In this document: positions 43,390 to 54,184 of the stretch, one piece after another
Position numbering within the stretch: position 1 is the first letter of the stretch
How the letters are laid out: each line of letters begins with the position of its first letter
From: JAOPZW01 sp963788935
GTDB lineage: Bacteria > Actinomycetota > Thermoleophilia > Solirubrobacterales > Solirubrobacteraceae
Length of the DNA stretch: 64,000 bases
Direction of reading: 5' to 3'
Assembly: GCA_963788935.1 (NCBI GenBank)
Contig: CAWBIM010000004.1
Location: 744,001 to 808,000 of the forward strand
The notes under the pieces: generated by a model
Told to the model about the DNA's origin: nothing
The model's database searches: none
Seen by the model: the letters and a program-made list of their open reading frames with translations, nothing else
Made by a program: the position numbers and the translations under genes

Positions 43390-45929
43390 GAGGGCGGGAT
43401 CGTAGCGCGTGCGGAGGACTGCACGAGGTCCGCGGCCAGCGCGGCGACGGCCTGCGCGTCGTCGGCCTCGATCGCCTCGCGGGCGACGGCGGCCGCCTCG
43501 CCCGCGTCGATCTCGCGCAACGCCGCCTTCACGTCCGGGATCCGCGGCGCGGCCATCGACAGCTCGGTGACCCCGAGGCCGACGAGCAGCACGGCGGCGA
43601 GCGGGTCGCCCGCGAGCTCGCCGCAGACGCCGACCCAGCGACCGTGGACCTGCGCGCCCCGGACGATGGCGTCGACCAGCGCCAGCACCGCCGGGACCGG
43701 GCCGGTGGCCAGCGCCGCGACGTGCTCGTTGCCGCGCTCGGCCGCGAGCGTGTACTGGGCGAGGTCGTTCGTCCCGATCGAGAAGAAGTCCGCCTCGCGG
43801 GCGAAGCGCTCGGCGGCGACGGCGACGGCCGGGACCTCGACCATGATGCCGACCTCGAGCGGCGGGTCGATCCCGAGCGCGGCGCGCTCCTCGTCGAGGA
43901 TCGCCTTCGCCGCGCGCAGCTCGCCGAGCGCGGCGACCATCGGGAACATGACCTTGACGTTGTCGTGCTCGGCCGCGACGCGCAGGATCGCGCGCAGCTG
44001 CGCGCGCATGATGTCCGGGCGCGCGAGCGCGAGGCGGATCCCGCGGCGGCCCAGGAACGGGTTGACCTCGGGGTCCTGGGCGAGGAACGGCAGCGGCTTG
44101 TCGGCCCCGACGTCGAGCGTGCGGATCACGAGCGGGCGGCCCGCGAGGCCGGTCGCCACCTCGGCCAGCGCGGCGTACTGCTCCTCCTCGGTCGGCGCGT
44201 CCTCGCGGCCGAGGAAGAGGAACTCGGTGCGCAGCAGGCCGACGCCCTCGGCGCCCTCGGCGACGACCCCCGCGGTCTCGGCGACCGCGCCGAGGTTCGC
44301 GGCGACCTCGATCCGCCGGCCGTCGCGGGTCCGCGCGGGCTCGGCGGCGCGCTCGCGGCGCTCGGCGGCGACGCGCCGCTCCTCCGTGCGGCGGCCCTCG
44401 GCGGCGGCCAGCGCGTCGGCGCCGGGGTCGACGGTCACCGTGCCCGCGTCGCCGTCGAGGACGAGCGGGGTGCCGTCCGCGGTGTCGAGGAGCACGTCGC
44501 CGATCCCGACGACGGCCGGGATGCCGAACGCGCGGGCGAGGATCGCGGCGTGCGAGGTCGCGCTGCCGCGGGCGGTCGCGATCCCGCGCACGAGGTCGCG
44601 GTCGAGCGCGGCGGTCTGGCCCGGGGTCAGGTCCTCGGCGACGAGGACGCCCGCCTCGGCGAGCGTCGGGCCGCCTCCGCCCGTGCCGGCGAGGTGGCCG
44701 AGCACGCGGCGCCCGACGTCGTGGACGTCGGCCGCGCGCTCGCGCAGGTAGTCGTCGTCGGCCCCTTCGTAGGCGGCCGCGGCGCCCTGCACCGCGGCGG
44801 CCCAGGCCTGGGAGGCGTTGCGGCCGTCGGCCTCGATCGCGCGCCGGGCGGGGTCGAGCAGCGCGTCGTCGTCGAGCAGCAGGAGGTGGGCGTCGAAGAT
44901 CGCGGCCTCGGCCTCCCCGGCCCCGGACGCCACCGCGCCGCGGGCGGTCCGGACGTCGGCGCGGGCCGCCTCGCGGGCCTGCTCGAGCGCGCGCCACTCG
45001 TCGGCCGGGTCGCCCGCGGGCGCGCCGGACACCTCGGGCTCGGGCGCGCGCAGGCGCTGCGCCGGGCCGATCGCGATCCCGGGGGCGACCGGCAGGCCGC
45101 GCAGCGGGCCGCCCGGCTCGGCCGGCGCGGCGGCGGCCGCGGGGGCCGGGGCCGCGCCGTTGCCCGCGGCGGCGTCCGGCTCCGGGCCGTCGTCGTCGCC
45201 GAAGTTGTCGTCGGCCAGCGCCTGGATCGCGTCCAGGGCGCGCCGCGCCTCGGGGCCGCTCGCGCGCACGAGGATCTCGTGGCCCTGCTTGACCCCGAGT
45301 GTCGCCAGGGCCGTCAACGAGCGTGCGCTCACCGGCCCCCGCCCGCTCGTCTCGTTCGTGACCTCGACCGTCGCGTCGGCCCCGGCCGCGGCCCCGACGA
45401 ACCGCGCCGCGGGCCGCGCGTGCAGCCCGAGGCGGTTGCCGACCACGATCCGCAGCTCCTCGGCGTCCGCGGCGAGGCCCGCCTCGGCCCCCGCGGCGCC
45501 CGCGTCGTCCTCGACCTCCGCGCCGTCGCCGAGCTGCTCGGCCTTCGCCCGCAGCGCGCCGCGCGCCTCGGCCGCGACCTCGTCCAGCCCCGAGCCGACC
45601 CGCGCCGCCGCCGCGGCCGCCACCGCCCCCTCGACCAGCGGTGCCGAGGCGAGCACGACGCGCACGTCGTCGCCCGCCATCTCGACCGCCATCTCCGCGC
45701 TCATGAGCGCGCTGCCGAGGTCCATCAGCACGAGCACGCCGTCGCCCGAGGACGCGCGTTCGAGCGCCTCCATGACGACCATCGCGTCGGTCCCCATCGC
45801 GCCGGGCGGATCGGCCATGCCGCCCGCGGCCTCGATCACGACGTCCTCGCCGCCCATCTCCCGCGCGAGCTCGACGACGCCCTCGGCGAGCTTCGCGCTG
45901 TGCGAGACGATGACGAGCCCGACGCTCAC
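43386..45929 (-). CDS. dhaM: DhaM-HPr-enzyme I fusion phosphotransferase
   Basis: 847-residue phosphorelay in one chain. Residues 1-135 are DhaM (IIA-Man-like) with His10 in LVIVSHSAKLAEG. Residues 158-245 are HPr with His170 in RLGLHARPAARF. Residues 275-840 are a complete enzyme I: LPVAPGIAIG, the phosphorylated His460 in GSATSHAAILARAFG, and the C-terminal PEP domain (MFPMVAALGEL, SIGTNDLAQYTLAAERGN, GVCGELAGDP). In E. coli DhaM the EI part is only the N-terminal half; here it is full length, so PEP can be used directly. It feeds DhaKL. ATG 45929; stop shared with pgsA. Confidence 0.92.
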   Translation of the reverse strand: MSVGLVIVSHSAKLAEGVVELAREMGGEDVVIEAAGGMADPPGAMGTDAMVVMEALERASSGDGVLVLMDLGSALMSAEMAVEMAGDDVRVVLASAPLVEGAVAAAAAARVGSGLDEVAAEARGALRAKAEQLGDGAEVEDDAGAAGAEAGLAADAEELRIVVGNRLGLHARPAARFVGAAAGADATVEVTNETSGRGPVSARSLTALATLGVKQGHEILVRASGPEARRALDAIQALADDNFGDDDGPEPDAAAGNGAAPAPAAAAAPAEPGGPLRGLPVAPGIAIGPAQRLRAPEPEVSGAPAGDPADEWRALEQAREAARADVRTARGAVASGAGEAEAAIFDAHLLLLDDDALLDPARRAIEADGRNASQAWAAAVQGAAAAYEGADDDYLRERAADVHDVGRRVLGHLAGTGGGGPTLAEAGVLVAEDLTPGQTAALDRDLVRGIATARGSATSHAAILARAFGIPAVVGIGDVLLDTADGTPLVLDGDAGTVTVDPGADALAAAEGRRTEERRVAAERRERAAEPARTRDGRRIEVAANLGAVAETAGVVAEGAEGVGLLRTEFLFLGREDAPTEEEQYAALAEVATGLAGRPLVIRTLDVGADKPLPFLAQDPEVNPFLGRRGIRLALARPDIMRAQLRAILRVAAEHDNVKVMFPMVAALGELRAAKAILDEERAALGIDPPLEVGIMVEVPAVAVAAERFAREADFFSIGTNDLAQYTLAAERGNEHVAALATGPVPAVLALVDAIVRGAQVHGRWVGVCGELAGDPLAAVLLVGLGVTELSMAAPRIPDVKAALREIDAGEAAAVAREAIEADDAQAVAALAADLVQSSARATIPPS

Positions 45930-45936
45930 GCCACGC

Positions 45937-47157
45937 TCAGGACAGCCCGTAGGCGCGGTGCAGGATCTCCACCGGATGCACCGACTTCACGCCCGTGGCC
46001 TTCTCGATGTGCCAGCGGCAGGTCTCGCTGTCGCACACCGCGAGATCCGGCGCGGCCGCCCCGATCTGCCCGAAGAGCGTCGCCCCGACCTCCATCGAGA
46101 TCGGGTACTTCTCCTTCTTGAGCCCGTAGGTGCCGGCGACGCCGCAGCAGGCCGCGTCGTTCTCGACCACCTTCAGCCCGGGGACGAGGTCCATCAGGTC
46201 CAGCGCGGGCTTGCCGATCCCGTGGCCCTGCTGCTGGCACGGCGCGTGGTAGGTGACCGTCAGGTCGACGGGCTTGAAGTCCGTGTCGAGCTCGCCCTGG
46301 GCGTGGAGTCCGAGCAGGAACTCGACGATGTCGTAGGTCCGCTCGCTCACGTACTCGAGGTCGGGCTCGCCGGCGAGGCCGAGGATGTCCTTCGCCTCGC
46401 GCTTGAGCATGAGCGTGCAGCTCGTCGAGGTCCCCACGATCACGGCGTCGCCGGTCGCCGCCGGGGCGAGGTTCTTCGCCAGGCGCCGCGTGTAGCCGCG
46501 GGCGGCGTCGAACAGGCCGTTGGACTGCAGCGGCAGCCCGCAGCAGTCCTGCTTGGGCACGTCGACCGCGAAGCCGTTGTGGGCGAGGACCGCGACCGCC
46601 ATCTCGGCGACGTGCGGCTCGTAGTAGTTCGCCCCGCAGCCGTGGAAGTAGACGACCCGCTTCTTGGACGCCGGCGGCCGGTGGCGCTTGGCCCACCCCT
46701 GGAACGTCCGGCCCGCGAACATCGGCATCGCCGCGCGCCGGTGGATGCCGAGCGTCTTCTCGATCAGCAGCCGGAACAGCGGATTGCGCAGCGTCCAGTT
46801 CGCGATCGGCGCGGCGGGCGTGCCGAGCCGGCCGACGACGGTCGGGCGCGCGATCATCTGCTCGCGCAGCGCGAAGCCCTCGCGCTCGCGCAGGCGCGCC
46901 TTGGCCTGCGTGTTGATCTCGGCGATGTGGACGCCCTGCGGGCAGACCTGGGTGCAGATGCCGCAGCTCGAGCAGTAGTCGACCGAGGCGTCGGGGACCG
47001 GCTCGTCGGTGCGGAAGCGCTCGGCCTGCGGGCCGACGTACTTCGGCCCCGGGAACAGCGGCGTGACGTTCGAGAACGGGCACGCCGTCTCGCAGATCGT
47101 GCACTTCACGCAGTGGTCCAGCGACCCGCGCATCGCCTCGAAGAGGACGTCGGTCAT
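45937..47157 (-). CDS. glpC: Anaerobic glycerol-3-phosphate dehydrogenase subunit C
   Basis: 406-residue iron-sulfur subunit that links GlpAB to the quinone pool at the membrane. Two [4Fe-4S] ferredoxin motifs are at the N-terminus (CVKCTICETACPF and CSSCGICTQVCPQG). Two CCG domains follow, with HGCGANYYEPH...CCGLP and HAPCQQQGHG...CCGVAGTYG. ATG 47157 overlaps the glpB stop (TGATG). Confidence 0.94.
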   Translation of the reverse strand: MTDVLFEAMRGSLDHCVKCTICETACPFSNVTPLFPGPKYVGPQAERFRTDEPVPDASVDYCSSCGICTQVCPQGVHIAEINTQAKARLREREGFALREQMIARPTVVGRLGTPAAPIANWTLRNPLFRLLIEKTLGIHRRAAMPMFAGRTFQGWAKRHRPPASKKRVVYFHGCGANYYEPHVAEMAVAVLAHNGFAVDVPKQDCCGLPLQSNGLFDAARGYTRRLAKNLAPAATGDAVIVGTSTSCTLMLKREAKDILGLAGEPDLEYVSERTYDIVEFLLGLHAQGELDTDFKPVDLTVTYHAPCQQQGHGIGKPALDLMDLVPGLKVVENDAACCGVAGTYGLKKEKYPISMEVGATLFGQIGAAAPDLAVCDSETCRWHIEKATGVKSVHPVEILHRAYGLS

Positions 47158-48440
47158 CAGCTCTCCTCCATGATCAGCTCGGCTGCGCGGTGCCCGCTGG
47201 CGAGGCTGACGCCGTCGCCCGACTTCTCCTTCCACGGGCGCGCGCCCGCGAGGGTCGCGCCCGCGACGAGCACGTTCTCGACGACCCGGGCGCCCGAGGC
47301 GTCGACCGGGCGCAGGCCCTCGTCGACGGCGACGCCGGCGCGCGCGAACGGATGCTCGCCGAAGTAGTCCGGGCCGAAGCGCGCCTCGTCCGCGCCGGGG
47401 ACGCCGTGCAGCGGCAGCCCGAGCGCGGTCTCGCGCGCGTGCCAGTGCGAGTCGAGCTCGATCCCGCCGCTCGCCACGCCGCCGGTCGCGAGCACGATCC
47501 ACCGTGCGCGGTAGGTCAGCTCGCGCCCCGCGGCGGTCGCGTTGACCGTGTCGATGCGGCCGTTCGTGCGTTCGTTCGAGACGGCGACCGAGTTCAGGAC
47601 GATCCGCCCGCCGTGCGCCCGCAGCCGGTCGCGCAACGTCCGGAAGACGCGCATCCCGGGCACCGACGGCGGCAGCGTCGGGATCTCGAAGACCGGCCGC
47701 CCGAGGCGCTCCTGGAGGTCCTGCCAGACCTTGTGCGGGTCCTCGGCCCCGAGCGCGGCGGGGAAGCCGATCCGCTCCGCGTCGCCCACCTGGGCCGCGA
47801 CCTCGTCGACGATCAGCCGCCGCCGCTCGGGGTCGTCGAAGGCCTTCGCCAGCCCCATGCTGTTGGCCTCGGGACGGCCGTCGACCCGGCGGTCGATGAC
47901 CATCGAGCGCGCGGCCACGCCCCCGCGCGACACGTTGTCGGCGAGGTAGGCGGCGTGGAAGTCGCGCAGCACGTAGAAGCCGACGATCAGCATCGAGCCG
48001 GTCCGGCGCAGGTCGCCCGCGGCCATCGTCTCGGGGACGAGCGCCGACGGCTTCGGCGCGCCGACCGTCGTGGGCAGCACGACGTTCTCCTCGAGCGAGC
48101 CCTGGTAGCGGTAGTCGGGCAGCGGGCCGGACTCGAACTGGCGCTTGAACCAGTCCACGCTCCGCGCGACGGCGTCGGCGCCGCCGAGCCGCGCGTAGGG
48201 ATGGTCGCCGTCGAGGCCGCCGAGGGCCTCGCCCGGGCGCTCGACGGCGCGGTCCTCGGCGCCCGCGTAGCCGAGCACGTCGATCGTGCCGGGACCGAGG
48301 TGCGTCGCGCCGACGCCCTTGGCGATGAGCATGACCTTCGCGCCGCTCTCGGCCAGCCGCGCGGCCGCGCTCAGCCCCGCCAGCCCCGCGCCGATGACGA
48401 GGACGTCGTACGACGGCGCGGCCCAGCCGGTCGAGGTCAC
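47157..48440 (-). CDS. glpB: Anaerobic glycerol-3-phosphate dehydrogenase subunit B
   Basis: 427-residue flavoprotein subunit. The N-terminal dinucleotide motif is VLVIGAGLAGLSAAARLAESG, the C-terminal FAD region is NVLVAGATLAGARPWKEKSG with GVSLASGHRAAELI. A middle domain of about 250 residues matches GlpB relatives (RFGRPVFEIPTLPPSVPGMR-like core). GTG at 48440 overlaps the glpA stop (GTGA). Confidence 0.92.
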   Translation of the reverse strand: MTSTGWAAPSYDVLVIGAGLAGLSAAARLAESGAKVMLIAKGVGATHLGPGTIDVLGYAGAEDRAVERPGEALGGLDGDHPYARLGGADAVARSVDWFKRQFESGPLPDYRYQGSLEENVVLPTTVGAPKPSALVPETMAAGDLRRTGSMLIVGFYVLRDFHAAYLADNVSRGGVAARSMVIDRRVDGRPEANSMGLAKAFDDPERRRLIVDEVAAQVGDAERIGFPAALGAEDPHKVWQDLQERLGRPVFEIPTLPPSVPGMRVFRTLRDRLRAHGGRIVLNSVAVSNERTNGRIDTVNATAAGRELTYRARWIVLATGGVASGGIELDSHWHARETALGLPLHGVPGADEARFGPDYFGEHPFARAGVAVDEGLRPVDASGARVVENVLVAGATLAGARPWKEKSGDGVSLASGHRAAELIMEES

Positions 48441-49990
48441 GCCGGCAGGTGCTCCACGTCGAGCAGGCCCTGGAAGATCCAGTCGTCCAGGCGCGCCTGG
48501 CGCAGCTGGTCGCCGTAGAGGATCGGCCAGACGCCCTTCCAGCGCTCCTGCAGGAAGGAGCGCAGCGAGTCGTTGGCCTGCAGCGCGTCGAGCTGCTCGA
48601 CGCCGTGGAGGATCCCGGTCGCGCGGTAGATGCAGAACCCGCCCTGGCACGGCCCCATCCCGAGGCGCAGGCTGCGGCGGATGTCGTCGAGGTTCGTCGT
48701 GTCGCGCTCGCGCATCGTCTCCTCGAGGCGGCGGCGCGGGATGAGCTCGCACTCGCAGACGAGCTGATCGTCGAGGAGGCGGTCCTCCTTCGTCTTCAGC
48801 CGCGAGCCGATCGAGTAGGGCTCGAGGTCCTCGGAGCCCGGCAGGACCACTTGGTCGGTCGTGCACGGCCGGTCCTCGCCGAGCTGCCGGCACATCGCGT
48901 CGACGATGTCGCGCGCCATGAGGCGCATCGTCGTCAGCTTGCCGCCGGTGATCGTCAGGAAGCCGTCGACGCCGTCGCGCTCGCGGTGGTCGAGCATCGC
49001 GTGCGCGCGCGTGACGTCCCGTGAGGAGCCCGAGGCCTTGGCGTCCTGGAACAGCGGGCGCACGCCGGCCCAGACGCGCAGGGCCCGCGCGTGGCGGAAG
49101 CCGGGCACGAGCCGCTCGCCGTCGTCGAGCATCTGCTCGACCTCGTCCTGGGTGACCTCGGGCTCGTCGGGGTCCTTGACGCGGATGTCGGTCGTGCCGA
49201 TGACCGAGACCGTCCGGATCGGGACGAGGATGTCGCCGTCGGCGGGCATCGTGCAGCGGTTGATCACCGTGTTCACGAGCCGGTGGTTCATCGCGATCAT
49301 GATCCCCTTGCCGGGGATGATCTCGATGTCCTCGATGCCGGCCATGTGGCAGATCTGCCCGGCCCACGCGCCGGACGCGTTGAGGACCATCCGGCACTCG
49401 ACGGTGACGTCCTCGCCGGAGTGCTCGTCGTGCAGGCGCGCGCCGACGACGCGGTCGCCCTCGCGCAGCACGTCGACGACGCGGTGGTAGGGCAGGATCT
49501 TCGCCCCGCGACTCGTCGCCGCGTGCGCCAGCGCCCACACCGTCTTCCACGCGTCGATGCTCGCGTCCGGGACGGTGAACGCCCGCTTGATGCCGGGGTT
49601 CAGCCGCGGCTCGCGGCGCAGCGCCTCGGCAACGTCGATCTCCTCGGTCGGGACGCCGGTCTTCGCGCAGCCCGCGACGAACTGGTCGCCGTAGGCCGGG
49701 TCGTCTTCGGGCGTCGTGACGAACATGCCGCCCGTGTCCTCGATGGCGTTGGCGACGATCCGTCGCAGGACGACGTTCTCCTCGATGCACTCGACGGCGG
49801 CGTTCGGGTCCTTGACCGCGTAGCGCCCGCCCGAGTGCAGCAGCCCGTGGAAGCGGCCGGAGGTCCCCTCGGCGAGGTCGCGACGTTCGGCGAGGATCGT
49901 GTCGAACCCGCGCAGCGCGCAGTCCCAGGCGACGGCGGCGCCGGTGGCGCCTCCGCCGATGACCAGCACGTCGGTCTGCATGGCGGTCAT
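48437..49990 (-). CDS. glpA: Anaerobic glycerol-3-phosphate dehydrogenase subunit A
   Basis: 517-residue FAD subunit that oxidises glycerol-3-phosphate to DHAP. FAD motif VLVIGGGATGAAVAWDCALRG at the N-terminus, then GRFHGLLHSGGRYAV. The C-terminal BFD-like [2Fe-2S] domain (about 405-465) has CECELIPRRRLEE and GMGPCQGGFC. Initiation could also be at MQTDVLVIG, three codons later. A 60-nt gap separates it from glpK. Confidence 0.94.
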   Translation of the reverse strand: MTAMQTDVLVIGGGATGAAVAWDCALRGFDTILAERRDLAEGTSGRFHGLLHSGGRYAVKDPNAAVECIEENVVLRRIVANAIEDTGGMFVTTPEDDPAYGDQFVAGCAKTGVPTEEIDVAEALRREPRLNPGIKRAFTVPDASIDAWKTVWALAHAATSRGAKILPYHRVVDVLREGDRVVGARLHDEHSGEDVTVECRMVLNASGAWAGQICHMAGIEDIEIIPGKGIMIAMNHRLVNTVINRCTMPADGDILVPIRTVSVIGTTDIRVKDPDEPEVTQDEVEQMLDDGERLVPGFRHARALRVWAGVRPLFQDAKASGSSRDVTRAHAMLDHRERDGVDGFLTITGGKLTTMRLMARDIVDAMCRQLGEDRPCTTDQVVLPGSEDLEPYSIGSRLKTKEDRLLDDQLVCECELIPRRRLEETMRERDTTNLDDIRRSLRLGMGPCQGGFCIYRATGILHGVEQLDALQANDSLRSFLQERWKGVWPILYGDQLRQARLDDWIFQGLLDVEHLPA

Positions 49991-50050
49991 GGCGCCGAGG
50001 AGTATGACGGGGCGGAGGCGCGATCCCCCGCCCCATCACGAAGCGGGCGC

Positions 50051-51565
50051 CTAGCCCTCGTCGGCGTCGAACCAGTCGAACGACTTCGTCACCGCGCGCT
50101 TCCAGTACTTGAAGTACTCGTCGCGCTTGGACGCGTCCATCGTCGGCTCCCACCGCTTGTCCTCGACCCAGTTCTCGCGCAGCTCGTCCTCGGTGCTCCA
50201 CAGGCCCGTGGCGAAGCCCGCGGCGTACGCGGCGCCGAGCGACGTCGTCTCCGGGACCTTCGGCCGGATGACCGGCACGCCGAGCAGGTCGGCCTGGAAC
50301 TGCATGAGCAGGTCGTTGCCGACCATGCCGCCGTCGACCTTCAGCGACTCGAGCGCGACGCCCGAGTCCTGGTTCATGGCCTCGACGACCTCGCGGCTCT
50401 GGTACGCCGTCGCCTCGAGGGTCGCGCGGGCGATGTGGCCCGCCGTGACGAAGCGCGTGAGGCCGGCGACGACGCCGCGGGCGTTGGACTTCCAGTACGG
50501 CGCGAACAGGCCGGAGAACGCCGGCACGAAGTAGCAGCCGCCGTTGTCGTCGACCGACCGCGCGAGGTCCTCGACCTCCGGCGCCGCCTTGATCAGCTTC
50601 AGGTTGTCGCGCAGCCACTGCACGAGCGCGCCGGTGATGGCGATGGCGCCCTCCAGGCAGTAGACCGCGTCCTGGTCGCCGATCTTGTAGCCGACCGTCG
50701 TCAGCAGGCCGTTCTTCGACACGACCGCCTCGGTGCCCGTGTTGAGCAGCAGGAAGTTGCCCGTGCCGTACGTGTTCTTGGCCTCACCTGGGTCGAAGCA
50801 CGCCTGGCCGAACGTCGCCGCCTGCTGGTCGCCCAGGTCGCCGGCGATCTTGACGCCGTTGAACTTGCCGCCCGACCGGACCTCGCCGTAGACCTCGCTC
50901 GAGGACTTGATCTCCGGGAGCATCGACGTCGGCACGCCGATCGTCCCCGCGATGCCGTCGTCCCACGCGAGCGTCTTCAGGTCCATCAGCATCGTGCGGC
51001 TGGCGTTCGTCGGGTCGGTGATGTGCAGGCCGCCGTCGGTGCCGCCGGTGAGGTTCCAGAGGCACCAGGTGTCCATGTTGCCGAAGATCAGATCCCCGGC
51101 CTCGGCCTTCTCCTGCGCGCCGTCGACGTTGTCGAGGATCCAGCGGACCTTCGGGCCCGAGAAGTAGGTCGCCAGCGGCAGGCCGACCTGCTCCTGGAAG
51201 CGGTTCTGGCCACCGTCACGCGACAGCTCGTCGACGAGCTTGTCCGTGCGCGTGTCCTGCCACACGATCGCGTTCATCACCGGCTCGCCGGTGTTCTTGT
51301 CCCACACGACCGTCGTCTCGCGCTGGTTGGTGATGCCCAGGCCCGAGATGTCGTCGGCGCTCGCGCCGGCGGAGTCCAGCGCCTCGTCCATGACCTCCTG
51401 CGTGCGCGCCCAGATCTCCTTCGGGTCGTGCTCGACCCAGCCCGGCTGGGGGTAGATCTGCTCGTGCTCCTTCTGGGCCACGGAGACGACCTCGCCCCCG
51501 TGGTTGAAGATCATGCACCGGGTGCTCGTGGTGCCCTGATCGAGTGCTGCGGCGTACTTGGCCAC
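50051..51565 (-). CDS. glpK: Glycerol kinase
   Basis: 504-residue FGGY-family kinase making glycerol-3-phosphate. ATP/phosphate motif AALDQGTTSTRCMIFNHGG; GWVEHDPKEIW; IVWQDTRTDK; the second FGGY signature around SLKVDGGMVGNDLLMQFQAD. Length is normal. GTG start at 51565 is preceded by a purine-rich gagagagagg. A histidine for PTS control of firmicute type was not identified. Confidence 0.96.
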   Translation of the reverse strand: MAKYAAALDQGTTSTRCMIFNHGGEVVSVAQKEHEQIYPQPGWVEHDPKEIWARTQEVMDEALDSAGASADDISGLGITNQRETTVVWDKNTGEPVMNAIVWQDTRTDKLVDELSRDGGQNRFQEQVGLPLATYFSGPKVRWILDNVDGAQEKAEAGDLIFGNMDTWCLWNLTGGTDGGLHITDPTNASRTMLMDLKTLAWDDGIAGTIGVPTSMLPEIKSSSEVYGEVRSGGKFNGVKIAGDLGDQQAATFGQACFDPGEAKNTYGTGNFLLLNTGTEAVVSKNGLLTTVGYKIGDQDAVYCLEGAIAITGALVQWLRDNLKLIKAAPEVEDLARSVDDNGGCYFVPAFSGLFAPYWKSNARGVVAGLTRFVTAGHIARATLEATAYQSREVVEAMNQDSGVALESLKVDGGMVGNDLLMQFQADLLGVPVIRPKVPETTSLGAAYAAGFATGLWSTEDELRENWVEDKRWEPTMDASKRDEYFKYWKRAVTKSFDWFDADEG

Positions 51566-51598
51566 GCTTCTGTTCCTCTCTCTCGATACTCGTAACGT

Positions 51599-52239
51599 TC
51601 AGCCGGCCGCGCCGCCGCTCCCGACGGCCTCCGCGACGGTCTTGAGCAGCAGATGCGACGAGGTCGCACCTGGGTCCTGGTGGCCCGCGCTGCGCTCGCC
51701 CAGGTAGCTCGCGCGACCTTTGCGGGCGACCATGGGGATGGTCGCTTCCATGCCCTCGCGGGCGGCCTCCGCCGCCCGCCCGAGCGCGCCGGCGACGTCC
51801 GTGTCGTCGCCGGCCTCCCGGAGGGCCTCGACCGCCGGGCCGAGCGCGTCGAGCATCGTCTTGTCGCCCGGCTCGGCCTTGCCGCGCTTGATCACGCCCT
51901 GGACGCCCGCGTCGAGCGCCGCCGTGAATCCGGGCAGGTCGAGGTCGGACTTGCCGGCCGTGGCCTGGCCCATCTGCAGGAACAGCGTCCCGTAGAGGGG
52001 CCCGGCCGCGCCGCCGACGCTCGAGACGAGCGCCATCCCGACGGTCTTGAGCGACGCACCGATGTCGTCGCCGTCCGAGGTCTCGAGCTTCTCGAGGACC
52101 TTCTTCATCCCACGGTCCATGTTCGTCCCGTGGTCGCCGTCGCCGATGGCGCCGTCCAGTTTCGTCAGGTACGCGCGGTTCTCCGCCACATCGGCGGCGA
52201 ACCGCTTCATCCACTCCTCGATCGCCTCGTGGGTGATCG

Positions 52240-52243
<4 letters not shown>
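51599..52243 (-). CDS. dhaL: Dihydroxyacetone kinase subunit L
   Basis: 214-residue ADP-binding subunit of PEP-dependent dihydroxyacetone kinase. The metal-binding aspartates are in LDGAIGDGDHGTNMDRGM; VGGAAGPLYGTLFLQMG and ASYLGERSAGHQDPGATS are diagnostic. The bound ADP is re-phosphorylated by DhaM. The GTG start at 52243 overlaps the dhaK stop (GTGA). Confidence 0.95.
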
Positions 52244-53244
<1,001 letters not shown>

Positions 53245-53248
53245 ACGA

Positions 53249-53973
53249 CTAGCTCGGCCAGCAGACGTAGTAGATCAGGCCGCCGAGGGCGCCGCCCAGG
53301 AGCGGGCCGACGACCGGGATCCACGAGTAGCCCCAGTCCGACGGGCCCTTGCCCGGGATCGGGAGGATCGCGTGCATGATCCGTGGTCCGAGGTCACGCG
53401 CCGGGTTGATGGCGTAGCCGGTCGGCCCGCCGAGCGACAACCCGATGCCGACGACGAGGAAGGCGACGAGCAGCGTGCGCAAGGCCGCTCGCGTTGCTGC
53501 CCTTGTTGCCCGCATCGGTGATCGCGAGGATGCCGACGAGCAGGACCATCGTGCCGATGATCTCGGTGATGAGGTTCCACATGCGTGTTGCGGATGGCCG
53601 GGCCGGTCGAGAACACGGCGAGCTTCAGGCCCGCGTCCTCGGTCTCCCCGAAGTGCTGGAAATAGGCCAGGAACACCAACCCGGCGCCGATCATTGCTCC
53701 CAGGAACTCGCCGATGAAGTACTTGATGACATCTCCACCGTCGATGCCGCCTTGGATCCAGACACCCACCGTGACCGCTGGGTTCAGATGCGCGCCGGTG
53801 AACTGCCCGACCGCGTACGCGCCGGCCATGACGCCGAAGCCCCAGCCGAACGTGATCACGATCCACCCCGAGTTCTGCGCCTTGGAGTGGTTCAACAGCA
53901 CGGCCGCGACGACGCCGTCGCCCAACAGGATCAGGAGCGCGGTCCCGATCGTCTCTCCACCGATGATGCTCAA
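53249..53973 (-). CDS. glpF: Glycerol uptake facilitator, aquaporin family (two frameshifts)
   Basis: About 240 residues with six membrane helices. Both pore motifs are present: FTGAHLNPAVTVG and YAINPARDLGPR, the second with the Asp typical of glycerol facilitators. Two single-base insertions, at about 53585 (after GPAIRN) and 53489 (in GSNAS), put the middle segment MWNLITEIIGTMVLLVGILA in another frame. The start is TTG 53973, supported by the Shine-Dalgarno aggagagagg (53981-53990). First gene of the glycerol operon. Confidence 0.88.
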
Positions 53974-53979
53974 GCGCTT
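53972..53979. promoter_or_regulatory. AAGCGCTT palindrome at the glpF start codon
   Basis: Perfect 8-bp palindrome, CG at the centre as in LacI/GalR-type operators, between the glpF Shine-Dalgarno and its TTG start. One occurrence only, so weak evidence for an operator. Confidence 0.25.
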
Positions 53980-54030
53980 TCCTCTCTCCTAGCAGACCAA
54001 GAACGGGGACCCCGGCGCGACCCTTGAGCG

Positions 54031-54060
54031 ACCCTAATCTGGTCGGAGCGCGCAAGTCAA
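54031..54060 (-). promoter_or_regulatory. Promoter of the glycerol operon
   Basis: On the minus strand, -35 TTGACT (54060-54055) and -10 TAGGGT (54036-54031) are 18 nt apart. The transcript would begin near 54024, leaving a leader of about 50 nt that carries the glpF Shine-Dalgarno. Confidence 0.5.
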
Positions 54061-54184
54061 CGGGGCGAGTCCTGGGTTCGTGCGGGAGCGGCCCGACTCC
54101 TGCCTCTGTTCGGAGGCACGGACGAGCGCCGGCCGACGAACGTGGTCGACCGGTTCGGCGGAGCCCTGGCGGGGTCGGGCGCGG

